Positions 38,140 through 46,064 of a DNA stretch of 64,000 nt are shown piece after piece. This stretch comes from CAIWHR01 sp963734085 (GTDB taxonomy: Bacteria > Pseudomonadota > Gammaproteobacteria > Burkholderiales > Casimicrobiaceae). The stretch is taken from positions 62,001 through 126,000 of the forward strand of contig CAVTFT010000014.1 of the NCBI GenBank assembly GCA_963734085.1, read 5' to 3'. Under the pieces are notes generated by a model. The model ran no database searches. It was not told the DNA's origin and saw only the letters and a program-made list of their open reading frames with translations. A program made the position numbers and the translations under genes. The first letter of the stretch is position 1. Every line of letters starts with the position of its first letter.

Positions 38140-40293
38140 ATGTCCAATCTTGCCGGCTTGCGTCGGCGATCGCCGCGTTTCGCGCACCGCAGGTTGTCCG
38201 TGCGAGTCGCCAAGGACGTCGCCACTCGCCACGGCGTGGCGCTGACGCTGCTCGTCCTGTTGACCGCCGCGGTCGTGCCCGCGGCCGCCGCCGACGAGCT
38301 GATGGGAAGGATCGGGGAAATCGAGACCTACGTGGCGGGACATCCCGAACGGGCGCTCGCCGCCCTCGCTCCCTTGGCGCCGCGCGCGAATGCCGAGCCC
38401 GGGTCGGGAGCGCGCTTTGCGGTCGACGTGATGCAAGGGCAGGCGTTGGCCACCGCCGGCCGCAACGCCGAGGCGCTCTCGCTCGCGTCGAGGCTCGAAA
38501 CCGATGCCCGCGTGCGCGGGCTGCCGCAGGTGCTCGCAAGCGCGCTGTTGATCCGCAGCAACGTCCAGGCGTCGGCGGGCGATTCCGCGCTCGCCCTTTC
38601 GCTGGCGAAACAGGCCCGCGAGCTGTTGCGCGAGTCGCGGGACCCGTTCCTCGAGCACACGGCACTGATGGCGATCGGCGCCACGGCGCGCAGCCGCGGT
38701 CAGCGCGACGAAGCGCAGGACAGCCTGCAGGAGGCGCTATTGCTCGCCGAGCAGGCCGGCAATCCCTATCGCCGCTCGAGCGCGCTCTATCAGCTCTCGG
38801 TCCTCTATTACGCGCTGAAGCAGGGCGACAAGGCGCGCGCCGCGAGCCTCGAGGCGTTCAAGTACGGCGAATCGGCGGGCAGCCCGTACGCGATGGCCAA
38901 TGCGCGGATGGCGGAATCGGCGGCACTCGAGCTGCTCGAGCGGCCCGAGCGCGAGCTCGCGGCGATGGAGGAGGCGCTCGCGATCGCGCGTAACGACCGC
39001 TCGCCGATCGCCGAATGCCGTGCGCTCATCAATCTATCCGACATCCGGTTGCGCCGTCGCGATTTCCGCGATGCCATGGACCTTTCGCGTCGATCGCTCG
39101 ACATCGCGAAGGCGCTCGGGGATCCCGGGCTGGTCGCGACCAGCAAGGCGAACCTCGGATTCGCGTTGTTCGGGCAGGGCCGCACGCAGGAAGGAAAGCA
39201 TTTCACCGACGAGGCCCTCGCCGAGTACGAGCGCTCGGGCGCGACGGCGGAGATCGCATCGCTACTCGGCGAGTACGGCCAGTATCTCGAGCGGGCCGGC
39301 GAATACAAGGCGGCGCTCGCGCTCTATCATCGCGAGCAAAAGCTGAACGACGAGATTGCGCTCGCGTCGCATCAGCGGACCGTGCTCGAAATGCAGGAAA
39401 AATACGAGGCAGAAAAGCGCCGGCGCGAAATCGAGCTCCTGAATCGCGAGAACGACGTCAAGTCGGCCGAGCTCAACGCCCGCGCACTGCAGGAGCGCGT
39501 CTGGTGGCTCCTTGCCGGCGTGTTCGCTGTTTCGTTCGTCGTCGTCGCCGTCCTGTATCGCAAGCTCCGCACGACCAACCGGCTGCTCGGCGAGAAGAAT
39601 CGCGAGCTTTCCTTCCAGAGCAGCCGCGACCCGCTGACGGCGCTGTACAACCGCCGCTACTTCCAGGACTTCATCGGTGATCGCAAGGCGCAGGCGGAAC
39701 GCCGCCGCGGCGACGGTAGGACGATCCAGGCGCTGCTGCTGATCGATCTCGACCATTTCAAGGAGACCAACGATCGCTACGGGCACGCCGCCGGCGACGC
39801 GGTGCTGGTCGCAGTCGCCCGCAGGTTGCGCGATACCTTGCGCGAGACCGACATGATCGTGCGCTGGGGCGGCGAGGAGTTCCTGGTTTTCGTCGCAGCC
39901 ACGCACGCCGAAACGCTGGACGAGATCGCCGTGCGGATCATGGACGCGGTCGCGGTGGCGCCGTTCCTGCACGAAGGTGCCAAGATCGCGATCACCGCGT
40001 CGGTCGGCTATGTGCCGATGCCGCTCCCGCCCTACGACGTGCCGCTGCCTTGGGAGCGCGCCATCAGTCTCGCCGACATGGCGCTCTACATGGCGAAGAT
40101 CCACGGCCGCAACCGCGCCTACGGAATTCGTGGCGTGTCTGCGGCGGATCCGGCAACGCTCGCGGACGTCGAGCGCGATCTCGAGCGCGCATGGCGGGAC
40201 GGTAAAGTCGACCTGCGCGTACTGTCCGGGCCGGACGCGGCGGTCAGCGCCGAGAGTGCCGGCGAAGCGCCGTCGATCGCCGCATTGCGCTGA
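38140..40293 (+). CDS. Diguanylate cyclase with periplasmic TPR sensor domain
   Basis: A 717-residue membrane protein predicted to make cyclic di-GMP. An N-terminal signal segment (about 33-51) is followed by a large helical TPR-like region (about 55-430, e.g. RRSSALYQLSVLYYALKQGDKARAA in this protein at roughly 210-235), a coiled coil of Glu/Lys/Arg-rich heptads (about 430-470), one transmembrane helix (VWWLLAGVFAVSFVVVAVLY) and a cytoplasmic GGDEF domain. The active-site loop RWGGEEF is intact, and RETD five residues before it forms the RxxD product-inhibition site, so the enzyme should be active and feedback-inhibited. The start ATG 38140 is the first that gives a signal sequence without extra polar residues; others are possible. 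Confidence 0.9.
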   Translation: MSNLAGLRRRSPRFAHRRLSVRVAKDVATRHGVALTLLVLLTAAVVPAAAADELMGRIGEIETYVAGHPERALAALAPLAPRANAEPGSGARFAVDVMQGQALATAGRNAEALSLASRLETDARVRGLPQVLASALLIRSNVQASAGDSALALSLAKQARELLRESRDPFLEHTALMAIGATARSRGQRDEAQDSLQEALLLAEQAGNPYRRSSALYQLSVLYYALKQGDKARAASLEAFKYGESAGSPYAMANARMAESAALELLERPERELAAMEEALAIARNDRSPIAECRALINLSDIRLRRRDFRDAMDLSRRSLDIAKALGDPGLVATSKANLGFALFGQGRTQEGKHFTDEALAEYERSGATAEIASLLGEYGQYLERAGEYKAALALYHREQKLNDEIALASHQRTVLEMQEKYEAEKRRREIELLNRENDVKSAELNARALQERVWWLLAGVFAVSFVVVAVLYRKLRTTNRLLGEKNRELSFQSSRDPLTALYNRRYFQDFIGDRKAQAERRRGDGRTIQALLLIDLDHFKETNDRYGHAAGDAVLVAVARRLRDTLRETDMIVRWGGEEFLVFVAATHAETLDEIAVRIMDAVAVAPFLHEGAKIAITASVGYVPMPLPPYDVPLPWERAISLADMALYMAKIHGRNRAYGIRGVSAADPATLADVERDLERAWRDGKVDLRVLSGPDAAVSAESAGEAPSIAALR

Positions 40294-40318
40294 ACGGGGA
40301 CGACGCCGTCCTCGCGCC

Positions 40319-41515
40319 CTACGTCGCCGCCGCGGTTGCCGGCCGCAATCCTGTCAGTAGATAGTCGACAAGGTCGCGCACCGGGCGGATCTCGCCGCCG
40401 AACGGAAGCGTCGCCGCGCCGCGAAAGAAGAGACCCTTCGCGACGTTGCCCTTGAGTGCCTCGGCGAGCTGCTTGTCGATGCAGAACTGACCGATCTTCG
40501 CGATGCCGTCGCGCAGCCCGCACTGGAAGAGACAGTCGAACTTGAGGGTGCAGCGTGGCTTCTTGTGCGCGGCCGCCTGCAGCTTCGGCAGGTACTTGAG
40601 ATAGGTCTCGAGCCACGGCGTGCGCACTGCGCGCGCGGGCAGCCCGGCCACACTCATGAACTCGACGATATCCTGTGGCTTCGCCTCTGCCAGCACGCGC
40701 TTGAACGCGACGTCGGCGTCGCCTTCCTCCGTAACCGCAAACGGGGTTCCGATCTGTACGGCGGAGGCGCCCATCGCGATCAGCTCGCGGATCCGCTCGT
40801 GCGTGTTGATGCCACCCGCGGGGATCAGCGGAATCGCACCGTGGGCGATCCCTTCGGCGCGGAAGAATGCGAGCACGTCGGGAAGCACGCGCTCGAAATC
40901 GAAGCGCGGGTCAGCGAGATCCGCTATTTTCGCCGCGCCGAGATGACCGCCGGCGTATTTGGGATGCTCGATGACGATCGCATCGGGGAGACGGCCCTTG
41001 CGCGCCCATTTCTTGACGACGAGCTGGATGCCGCGCGCATCCGACAGGATCGGAATCAGCGCGACGTCGGGATAGGGTGCTGCGAGCTCCGGCAGGTCGA
41101 GCGGCAGCCCGGCACCGACGACGATCGCGTCGGCGCCGCTCTCGCACGACTGCCGCACGTACGCCGCGTATTCGGAGACCGCGCGCATCACGTTGACCGC
41201 GATCATGCCGTTGCCGCACGCGATCGCCCTGGCCGCGCGAATCTCGCGGTCGAGCGCGGTCACGTTCGCGGCATCGACGGTGGCCTTGTCCGCATGTGCG
41301 CTCGCGGCGATCAAGTCCGCGTGATGGCGGCGCAGGTCGACGCTCGCGATCGTGCCGACCCCGCCGAGCCGCGCGACGGCGCCGGCGAGTCGATGGGCGG
41401 AAATGCCGACGCCCATCCCGCCCTGCACGATCGGCAGCAGCGGTCGGCCACGGATCATGAGCTGCGGCAATCCGCGCAGCGGGGTGGTGTCGGCAACGAC
41501 AGCGGTTTCCGTCAT
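40319..41515 (-). CDS. Nitronate monooxygenase-like FMN enzyme
   Basis: A 398-residue TIM-barrel flavoprotein of the 2-nitropropane dioxygenase/NMO and FabK-like family: PIVQGGMGVGISAHRLAGAVARLGG, GADAIVVGAGLPLDLPEL, IPAGGINTHERIRELIAMGASAVQIGTPF (motif in three parts). A Cys-containing C-terminal region (CTLKFDCLFQCGLRDG) is typical of a long subgroup. The physiological substrate (alkyl nitronates or other) is not determined. It is divergent from argF. Confidence 0.85.
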   Translation of the reverse strand: MTETAVVADTTPLRGLPQLMIRGRPLLPIVQGGMGVGISAHRLAGAVARLGGVGTIASVDLRRHHADLIAASAHADKATVDAANVTALDREIRAARAIACGNGMIAVNVMRAVSEYAAYVRQSCESGADAIVVGAGLPLDLPELAAPYPDVALIPILSDARGIQLVVKKWARKGRLPDAIVIEHPKYAGGHLGAAKIADLADPRFDFERVLPDVLAFFRAEGIAHGAIPLIPAGGINTHERIRELIAMGASAVQIGTPFAVTEEGDADVAFKRVLAEAKPQDIVEFMSVAGLPARAVRTPWLETYLKYLPKLQAAAHKKPRCTLKFDCLFQCGLRDGIAKIGQFCIDKQLAEALKGNVAKGLFFRGAATLPFGGEIRPVRDLVDYLLTGLRPATAAAT

Positions 41516-41582
41516 GGGCGCATGGCTCGCGATCCCGCGAAGGCAGGATTCGGCAGAGCGTACGCGGAAGACGCCGGGAGGT

Positions 41583-41600
41583 CCTTGACACCGGTCAAGG
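41583..41600. promoter_or_regulatory. 18-bp dyad in the NMO-argF divergent region
   Basis: Perfect 7-bp arms CCTTGAC/GTCAAGG around ACCG. It contains a TTGACA hexamer, but no -10 lies at the right distance from it on the plus strand, so an operator is as likely as a -35. It does not resemble an ArgR box. Confidence 0.4.
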
Positions 41601-41634
41601 CGGAACCCCGGGGATAAATGTGGCCGTAAACGCA

Positions 41635-41643
41635 TGCTAAAAT
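41635..41643 (+). promoter_or_regulatory. Extended -10 promoter element upstream of argF
   Basis: TGCTAAAAT, a TGn-extended -10, ends 40 bp before the argF ATG. The -35 is weak, as extended -10 promoters allow. Confidence 0.5.
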
Positions 41644-41683
41644 GTTGATTCGACAGGATTCCGACGCAATTCTTCGGCCCGTC

Positions 41684-42609
41684 ATGCCCCCCGCGCCGCC
41701 CAAGCACTTCCTCCAGTTTCGCGATTTCACGCAGCAGGAATTCGACCACCTGTTCGCGCGTACGCGCTGGATCAAGGACCGGTTCAAGCGCTACGAGCTC
41801 TATCAGCCGCTGCGCGACCGCACGCTCGCGATGGTGTTCGAAAAGCATCGACGCGCACGCGCGTCTCGTTCGAAGCGGGGATGAATCAACTCGGCGGAAT
41901 CGCGATCAACCTCAATCGCGGCGACACGCAGCTCTCGCGCGGCGAGCCGATCGAGGACGTCGCGCGCGTGATCTCGCGGATGGTCGACGTCGTGATGATC
42001 CGCACGTTCGAGCAGACGATCATCGAGCGCTTCGCCGCGCATTCGCGGGTGCCGGTGATCAACGGGCTCACCAACGAATACCATCCGTGCCAGATCCTCG
42101 CCGACATCTACACGTACGTCGAGCACCGCGGCGCGATTCGCGGTCGCACGGTCGCCTGGATCGGTGACGCCAACAACATGCTCTACACGTGGCTGCAGGC
42201 CGCGACCGTGCTCGACTTCCGCGTGCGCATCTCGACGCCGCCGGGCTACGCCGTCGATCCCGGACGCAGCGCTTGTGACGCGGGGCGCTTCGAGGCGTTC
42301 GCCGCTCCGACCGACGCCTGCCGCGGCGCGGATCTCGTGACGACCGACGTGTGGACCAGCATGGGATTCGAAGCCGAGAACGAGGCGCGCAAGCGCGATT
42401 TCGCCGCGTGGTGCGTCGACGCTGCGATGATGCGCGCCGCTGCGCCCGATGCGCTCTTCATGCATTGCCTTCCCGCGCACCGCGGCGAGGAAGTCACGGC
42501 CGAAGTCATCGACGGGCCGCAGAGCGTCGTATGGGACGAGGCGGAAAATCGGCTGCACGCGCAGAAGGCGCTGCTCGAGTATCTCGTCTGCGGTCGGGTC
42601 AACCCCTGA
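41684..42609 (+). pseudogene. argF: Ornithine carbamoyltransferase with a one-base deletion near codon 53
   Basis: It converts ornithine and carbamoyl phosphate to citrulline. The N-terminal part (residues 1 to about 53, ending LAMVFEK) and the part from STRTRVSFEAGMNQLGG to the C-terminus are both good OTCase, but in different frames. At the A4 run 41841-41844 one A appears to be missing; with five A the sequence reads through FEKASTRTR to a normal protein of about 308 residues. The later motifs EYHPCQILAD and FMHCLPAHRGEEV are intact. As given, translation ends at 41884, before all catalytic residues. Possible causes are a true mutation, a homopolymer sequencing error, or recoding by a -1 slip. 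The second frame's ATG at 41881 is an internal Met, not a natural start. Confidence 0.9.
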
Positions 42610-42630
42610 TCGTCCCCTTAAGGAGTAACG

Positions 42631-42996
42631 ATGATCGATCACACCGGCGTTGCGGTTTCTGACGTCGCGAAGAGCACGGCGTTCTATCGTGCGGCGCTCG
42701 CGCCGCTCCATTACGCCGTCATTGTGGAGTTCGACGATGCCGCCGGCTTCGGTGTTCCGCCGAAGCCCGATTTCTGGATTGGCAAGGCCGCGCCCGGCGG
42801 ACCGTCTACCCACGTCGCCTTCCGCGCCGACTCTCGCGCGCAGGTCGACGCGTTCTACCAGGCGGCGATGGGTGCGGGCGGCCGCGACAACGGCCCGCCG
42901 GGCCTGCGGCCGCACTATCACGCGAACTATTACGGCGCGTTCGTGTTCGATCCCGATGGACACAACATCGAGGCGGTGTGCCATGCGCCGGCGTAA
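42631..42996 (+). CDS. VOC-superfamily (glyoxalase/dioxygenase-like) protein
   Basis: A 121-residue two-repeat betaalphabetabetabeta protein. It opens MIDHTGVAVSDVAKSTAFYRAAL and closes with YYGAFVFDPDGHNIEAVCH; His4, His61-region and the C-terminal Glu are candidate metal ligands. The substrate is unknown; relatives include small glyoxalase-like proteins without assigned reactions. A TTAAGGAG site precedes ATG, 21 bp after argF. Confidence 0.88.
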   Translation: MIDHTGVAVSDVAKSTAFYRAALAPLHYAVIVEFDDAAGFGVPPKPDFWIGKAAPGGPSTHVAFRADSRAQVDAFYQAAMGAGGRDNGPPGLRPHYHANYYGAFVFDPDGHNIEAVCHAPA

Positions 42997-43954
42997 CATG
43001 TTGCGGGCAGCCGCGGCGCTCTTGCTCGCAGGGTTGTCGCTATTGGTGCACGCGCAAGCCTGGCCCGACAAGCCGATCAAGTTCGTCGTTGCCGCAGGGC
43101 CCGGGAGCTCGCTCGATGTGCTCGCGCGCGTGATCGGCGACAAGCTCAAGGACCGTCTCGGCCAGCCCGTCATCGTCGAAAACAAGCCAGCGGCCGGCGG
43201 CACCGTCGCGACGGCGGAGGTCGCGAAGGCCGCGCCCGACGGCTACACGATGCTATTGGGCTTCAACGGGCCGCTCGCGTTCGGCCCGCTGCTCTCGAAG
43301 CTCCCGTACGACGTGCAGAAGGATCTCGCGCCAGTGATCATCACCTCGAGTCAGCCCAACGTGCTCGCGGTCAACGCGCAGTTGCCGGTGAAGACGCTGC
43401 AGGAGCTCGTTGCCTACGCCAAGGCGAATCCGGGCAAGCTCGCCTACGCGTCGGTGGGTAACGGCAGCTCGTCGCACCTCAACATGGAGCTCCTGAAGGC
43501 AATGGCCGGCTTCGACGCGCTGCACGTGCCGTTCAATGGCTCGCCGCCGGCCGTCACGGCGACGATCCAGGGCGAGACGCAGATGATGTTCGCGGTGATG
43601 CAGCCGCTGAAAGCCCAGATCGAGGCCGGCAAGCTGCGCGCGATTGCGGTGACCACGGCGAAGCGCTTTCCGCTTCTGCCCGATCTGCCGACGATTGCCG
43701 AATCGGGGTATCCCGGCTTCGAGGCGCTCGCCTGGAACGGCATCATGGTTCCCGCCGGCACGCCAAAGCCGGTGATCGCGAAGCAGAACGCCGAGATCAA
43801 CGTGATTCTCAAAGACCCCGATGTCGTCGCGAAGATGAACGCGCAGGGCTTCGACCTGATCGGCGGAACCCCCGAGAACCTCGGCAACCTGATCCGGCGC
43901 GAGACCGAGACCTGGGCGCCGGTGATCAGGAAGGTCGGATTGAAGATCGACTAG
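42983..43954 (+). CDS. Bug (TctC) family periplasmic solute-binding protein
   Basis: A 323-residue exported protein with signal peptide (MLRAAAALLLAGLSLLVHAQA) and the Bug fold: WPDKPIKFVVAAGPGSSLDVLAR, ENKPAAGGTVATAEVAKAAPDGYT and the HVPFNGSPPAVTATIQGE segment. Family members bind small carboxylates or aromatic acids; the ligand cannot be read. No TctA/TctB membrane genes are nearby, as is common for orphan Bug proteins in Burkholderiales. ATG 42983 overlaps the previous gene by 14 bases; ATG 42998 is an alternative. It converges on argG with 4 bases of overlap. Confidence 0.9.
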   Translation: MRRRNMLRAAAALLLAGLSLLVHAQAWPDKPIKFVVAAGPGSSLDVLARVIGDKLKDRLGQPVIVENKPAAGGTVATAEVAKAAPDGYTMLLGFNGPLAFGPLLSKLPYDVQKDLAPVIITSSQPNVLAVNAQLPVKTLQELVAYAKANPGKLAYASVGNGSSSHLNMELLKAMAGFDALHVPFNGSPPAVTATIQGETQMMFAVMQPLKAQIEAGKLRAIAVTTAKRFPLLPDLPTIAESGYPGFEALAWNGIMVPAGTPKPVIAKQNAEINVILKDPDVVAKMNAQGFDLIGGTPENLGNLIRRETETWAPVIRKVGLKID

Positions 43955-45291
43955 CGCTCCTTGTCGCCGTCGGTCAGCCGCGGCAGCGGCGAGTCGTCCG
44001 ACGGACGCAGCAACCCCGTCTTCATGTATGTGATGAGCTTCTCGCGCGTGTCGGCGATGTCGAGGTTGCGCATCGTGAGCTGGCCGATGCGGTCGGCCGG
44101 CGTGAATGACGACGCGCCTTTCTCCATCGTCAGCCGTTCGGGCTTGTAGGTGAGATTCGGGCTCGTCGTGTCGAGGATCGAATAGTCGTTGCCGCGGCGC
44201 AATTCCAGCGTAACTTCGCCGGTGATCGCCCGCGCGACCCAGCGTTGCGCCGTCTCGCGGAGCATCATCGCCTGCGGATCGAACCAGCGTCCCTGATAGA
44301 GCAGGCGTCCGAGGCGGCGACCGCTTCCCCGGTACTGCTCGATCGTGTCCTCGTTGTGGATGCCGGTGACGAGCCGCTCGTAGGCGATGTGGAGCAGCGC
44401 CATCCCCGGGGCCTCGTAGACGCCGCGGCTCTTCGCCTCGATGATCCGGTTCTCGATCTGATCGCTCATGCCGAGACCATGCCGGCCACCGATCGCGTTT
44501 GCTTCCTGCATCAGCGCGACCGGATCGCCGAAGCCGATGCCGTTCAGCGCGACCGGCCGTCCCTCGTCGAAGCGGACGGTCACCTTTTCCGGCTCGATCG
44601 TCACATCGTCGCGCCAGGACGCGACACCCATGATCGGCGCGACAATCTTCATCCCCTTGTCGAGGAACTCGAGGTCCTTCGCCTCGTGCGTCGCGCCCAG
44701 CAGATTGGAATCGGTCGAATACGCTTTCTCGACGGTCATCCGGTAGCCGAATCCGGCGCGGTTCATGTACTCCGACATCTCCTTGCGCCCGCCCAGCTCT
44801 TCGATGAACGCAGCGTCCAGCCACGGCTTGTAGATGCGCAAGCTCGGGTTGGCGAGGAGACCGTAACGGTAGAAGCGCTCGATGTCGTTGCCCTTGTAGG
44901 TACTCCCGTCGCCCCAGATGTGGACGTCGTCCTCGCGCATCGCGACGACGAGCATCGTGCCGGTGACCGCGCGGCCGATCGGCGTCGTATTGAAGTACGT
45001 CAACCCCGCGGTCGCGATGTGGAACGCGCCCGCCTGCAGCGCCGCGATCCCCTCGGCGACGAGCGCGGCGCGGCAATCGACGAGGCGCGCGGCCTCCGCG
45101 CCGTATGCCTTCGCGCGGCGCGGAATGTCGTCGTAGTCGGGCTCGTCCGGCTGTCCGAGATGCGCGGTATACGCATACGGGATCGCGCCCTTCGCACGCA
45201 TCCAGTGGAGGGCCGCGCTCGTGTCGAGGCCGCCGGAGAAGGCGATGCCCACCTTCTGGCCGACGGGAACGTCCTGCAGGATGTGCGACAT
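43951..45291 (-). CDS. argG: Argininosuccinate synthase
   Basis: It ligates citrulline and aspartate. At 446 residues it is the long (E. coli-type) subgroup, not the about 400-residue one. The ATP pyrophosphatase loop VGIAFSGGLDTSAALHWM and the TYKGNDIERFYRYG region are clear. The presence of argG beside argF and carAB shows an intended arginine pathway, which makes the argF lesion notable. Confidence 0.96.
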   Translation of the reverse strand: MSHILQDVPVGQKVGIAFSGGLDTSAALHWMRAKGAIPYAYTAHLGQPDEPDYDDIPRRAKAYGAEAARLVDCRAALVAEGIAALQAGAFHIATAGLTYFNTTPIGRAVTGTMLVVAMREDDVHIWGDGSTYKGNDIERFYRYGLLANPSLRIYKPWLDAAFIEELGGRKEMSEYMNRAGFGYRMTVEKAYSTDSNLLGATHEAKDLEFLDKGMKIVAPIMGVASWRDDVTIEPEKVTVRFDEGRPVALNGIGFGDPVALMQEANAIGGRHGLGMSDQIENRIIEAKSRGVYEAPGMALLHIAYERLVTGIHNEDTIEQYRGSGRRLGRLLYQGRWFDPQAMMLRETAQRWVARAITGEVTLELRRGNDYSILDTTSPNLTYKPERLTMEKGASSFTPADRIGQLTMRNLDIADTREKLITYMKTGLLRPSDDSPLPRLTDGDKER

Positions 45292-45326
45292 GGAGGAGCG
45301 CCTGAAGGGGCAGTGGAAAATGCGCT

Positions 45327-45354
45327 ATTCTAGCCGAGCGATGTTCTGCGCCAA
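45327..45354 (-). promoter_or_regulatory. Promoter of argG
   Basis: Minus strand TTGGCG (45354-45349), 16-bp spacer, TAGAAT (45332-45327); start codon about 35 bases downstream of the -10. No ArgR-like ARG box is evident. Confidence 0.55.
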
Positions 45355-45369
45355 GCAACGGAGTGCGCA

Positions 45370-46047
45370 ATGAGCGAATCGAAGGTGCATCGTTACGCGG
45401 GCAAGGACGCGGTCGTCACCTGGGACCAGGGACTGTGCATCCACGCGCAGGAATGCGTGCGTGGCTTGCCCGCGGTGTTCCGGCCGGACGCGCGGCCCTG
45501 GGTCGCTCCCGACGCGGCAAGCATCGTCGCGCTGGCGGCAACGATTGCCCGCTGCCCGAGCGGCGCGCTTTCGCTCTACCGCGCCGACGACACGCTCGTC
45601 GTCGCGAGCGGCGCGGCGGGAGGCGAAACGGTGACGCCCGCAACGCCGACGCGCGTCAAATGCCGTCCCGACGGCCCGAACGTCTTCGAGGGCGACTTCA
45701 TCGTCGAAGTTTGCACGCCGCAAGGCACGCGCCGCGAGACGCAAGCGTTCCTGTGCCGGTGCGGCGCATCGCAGAACAAGCCGTTTTGCGACGGAACACA
45801 CAAGAAGATCGGCTTCCGCCATCCCGGCACGCTCCCCGCCGACGCCGCGCCCGGCGCTTCGAAGCCGGGAAGGGTGACGATCGCGCCGCAGCCGAACGGC
45901 CCGCTCGAATGCAAGGGTCCGCTGACCGTCGAAGGCGTCGACGGTCGCACCAGCGCGAGCGAAGAGACCTGGCTCTGTCGCTGCGGCCACTCGCAGAGCA
46001 AACCGTTCTGCGACGGCACGCACGAGAAGATCGGCTTCGGCGGCTGA
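45370..46047 (+). CDS. Divergent ferredoxin domain fused to two CDGSH iron-sulfur domains
   Basis: A 225-residue protein. Residues 1-75 match the Fer4_19 type of 4Fe-4S single-cluster domain (CIHAQECVRGLPAVF...CPSGAL). Two CDGSH-type [2Fe-2S] sites follow, CRCGASQNKPFCDGTH (about 127-142) and CRCGHSQSKPFCDGTH (about 200-215), each with the 3 Cys-1 His set. Such proteins are implicated in redox sensing or iron/ROS handling; no reaction is known. It is divergent from argG and 17 bp before the TPR gene. Confidence 0.9.
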   Translation: MSESKVHRYAGKDAVVTWDQGLCIHAQECVRGLPAVFRPDARPWVAPDAASIVALAATIARCPSGALSLYRADDTLVVASGAAGGETVTPATPTRVKCRPDGPNVFEGDFIVEVCTPQGTRRETQAFLCRCGASQNKPFCDGTHKKIGFRHPGTLPADAAPGASKPGRVTIAPQPNGPLECKGPLTVEGVDGRTSASEETWLCRCGHSQSKPFCDGTHEKIGFGG

Positions 46048-46064
46048 ACCCGCGTCATCGCACG

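Noticed and set aside
41881..42609. A separate gene starting at ATG 41881
   Set aside because: The ATG is the internal Met of the conserved EAGMNQLGG segment; this is the rest of argF after the frameshift.
43253..45370. A 705-residue minus-strand frame
   Set aside because: It overlaps argG in another frame and runs antisense to the Bug gene; the argG frame carries all the conserved motifs.
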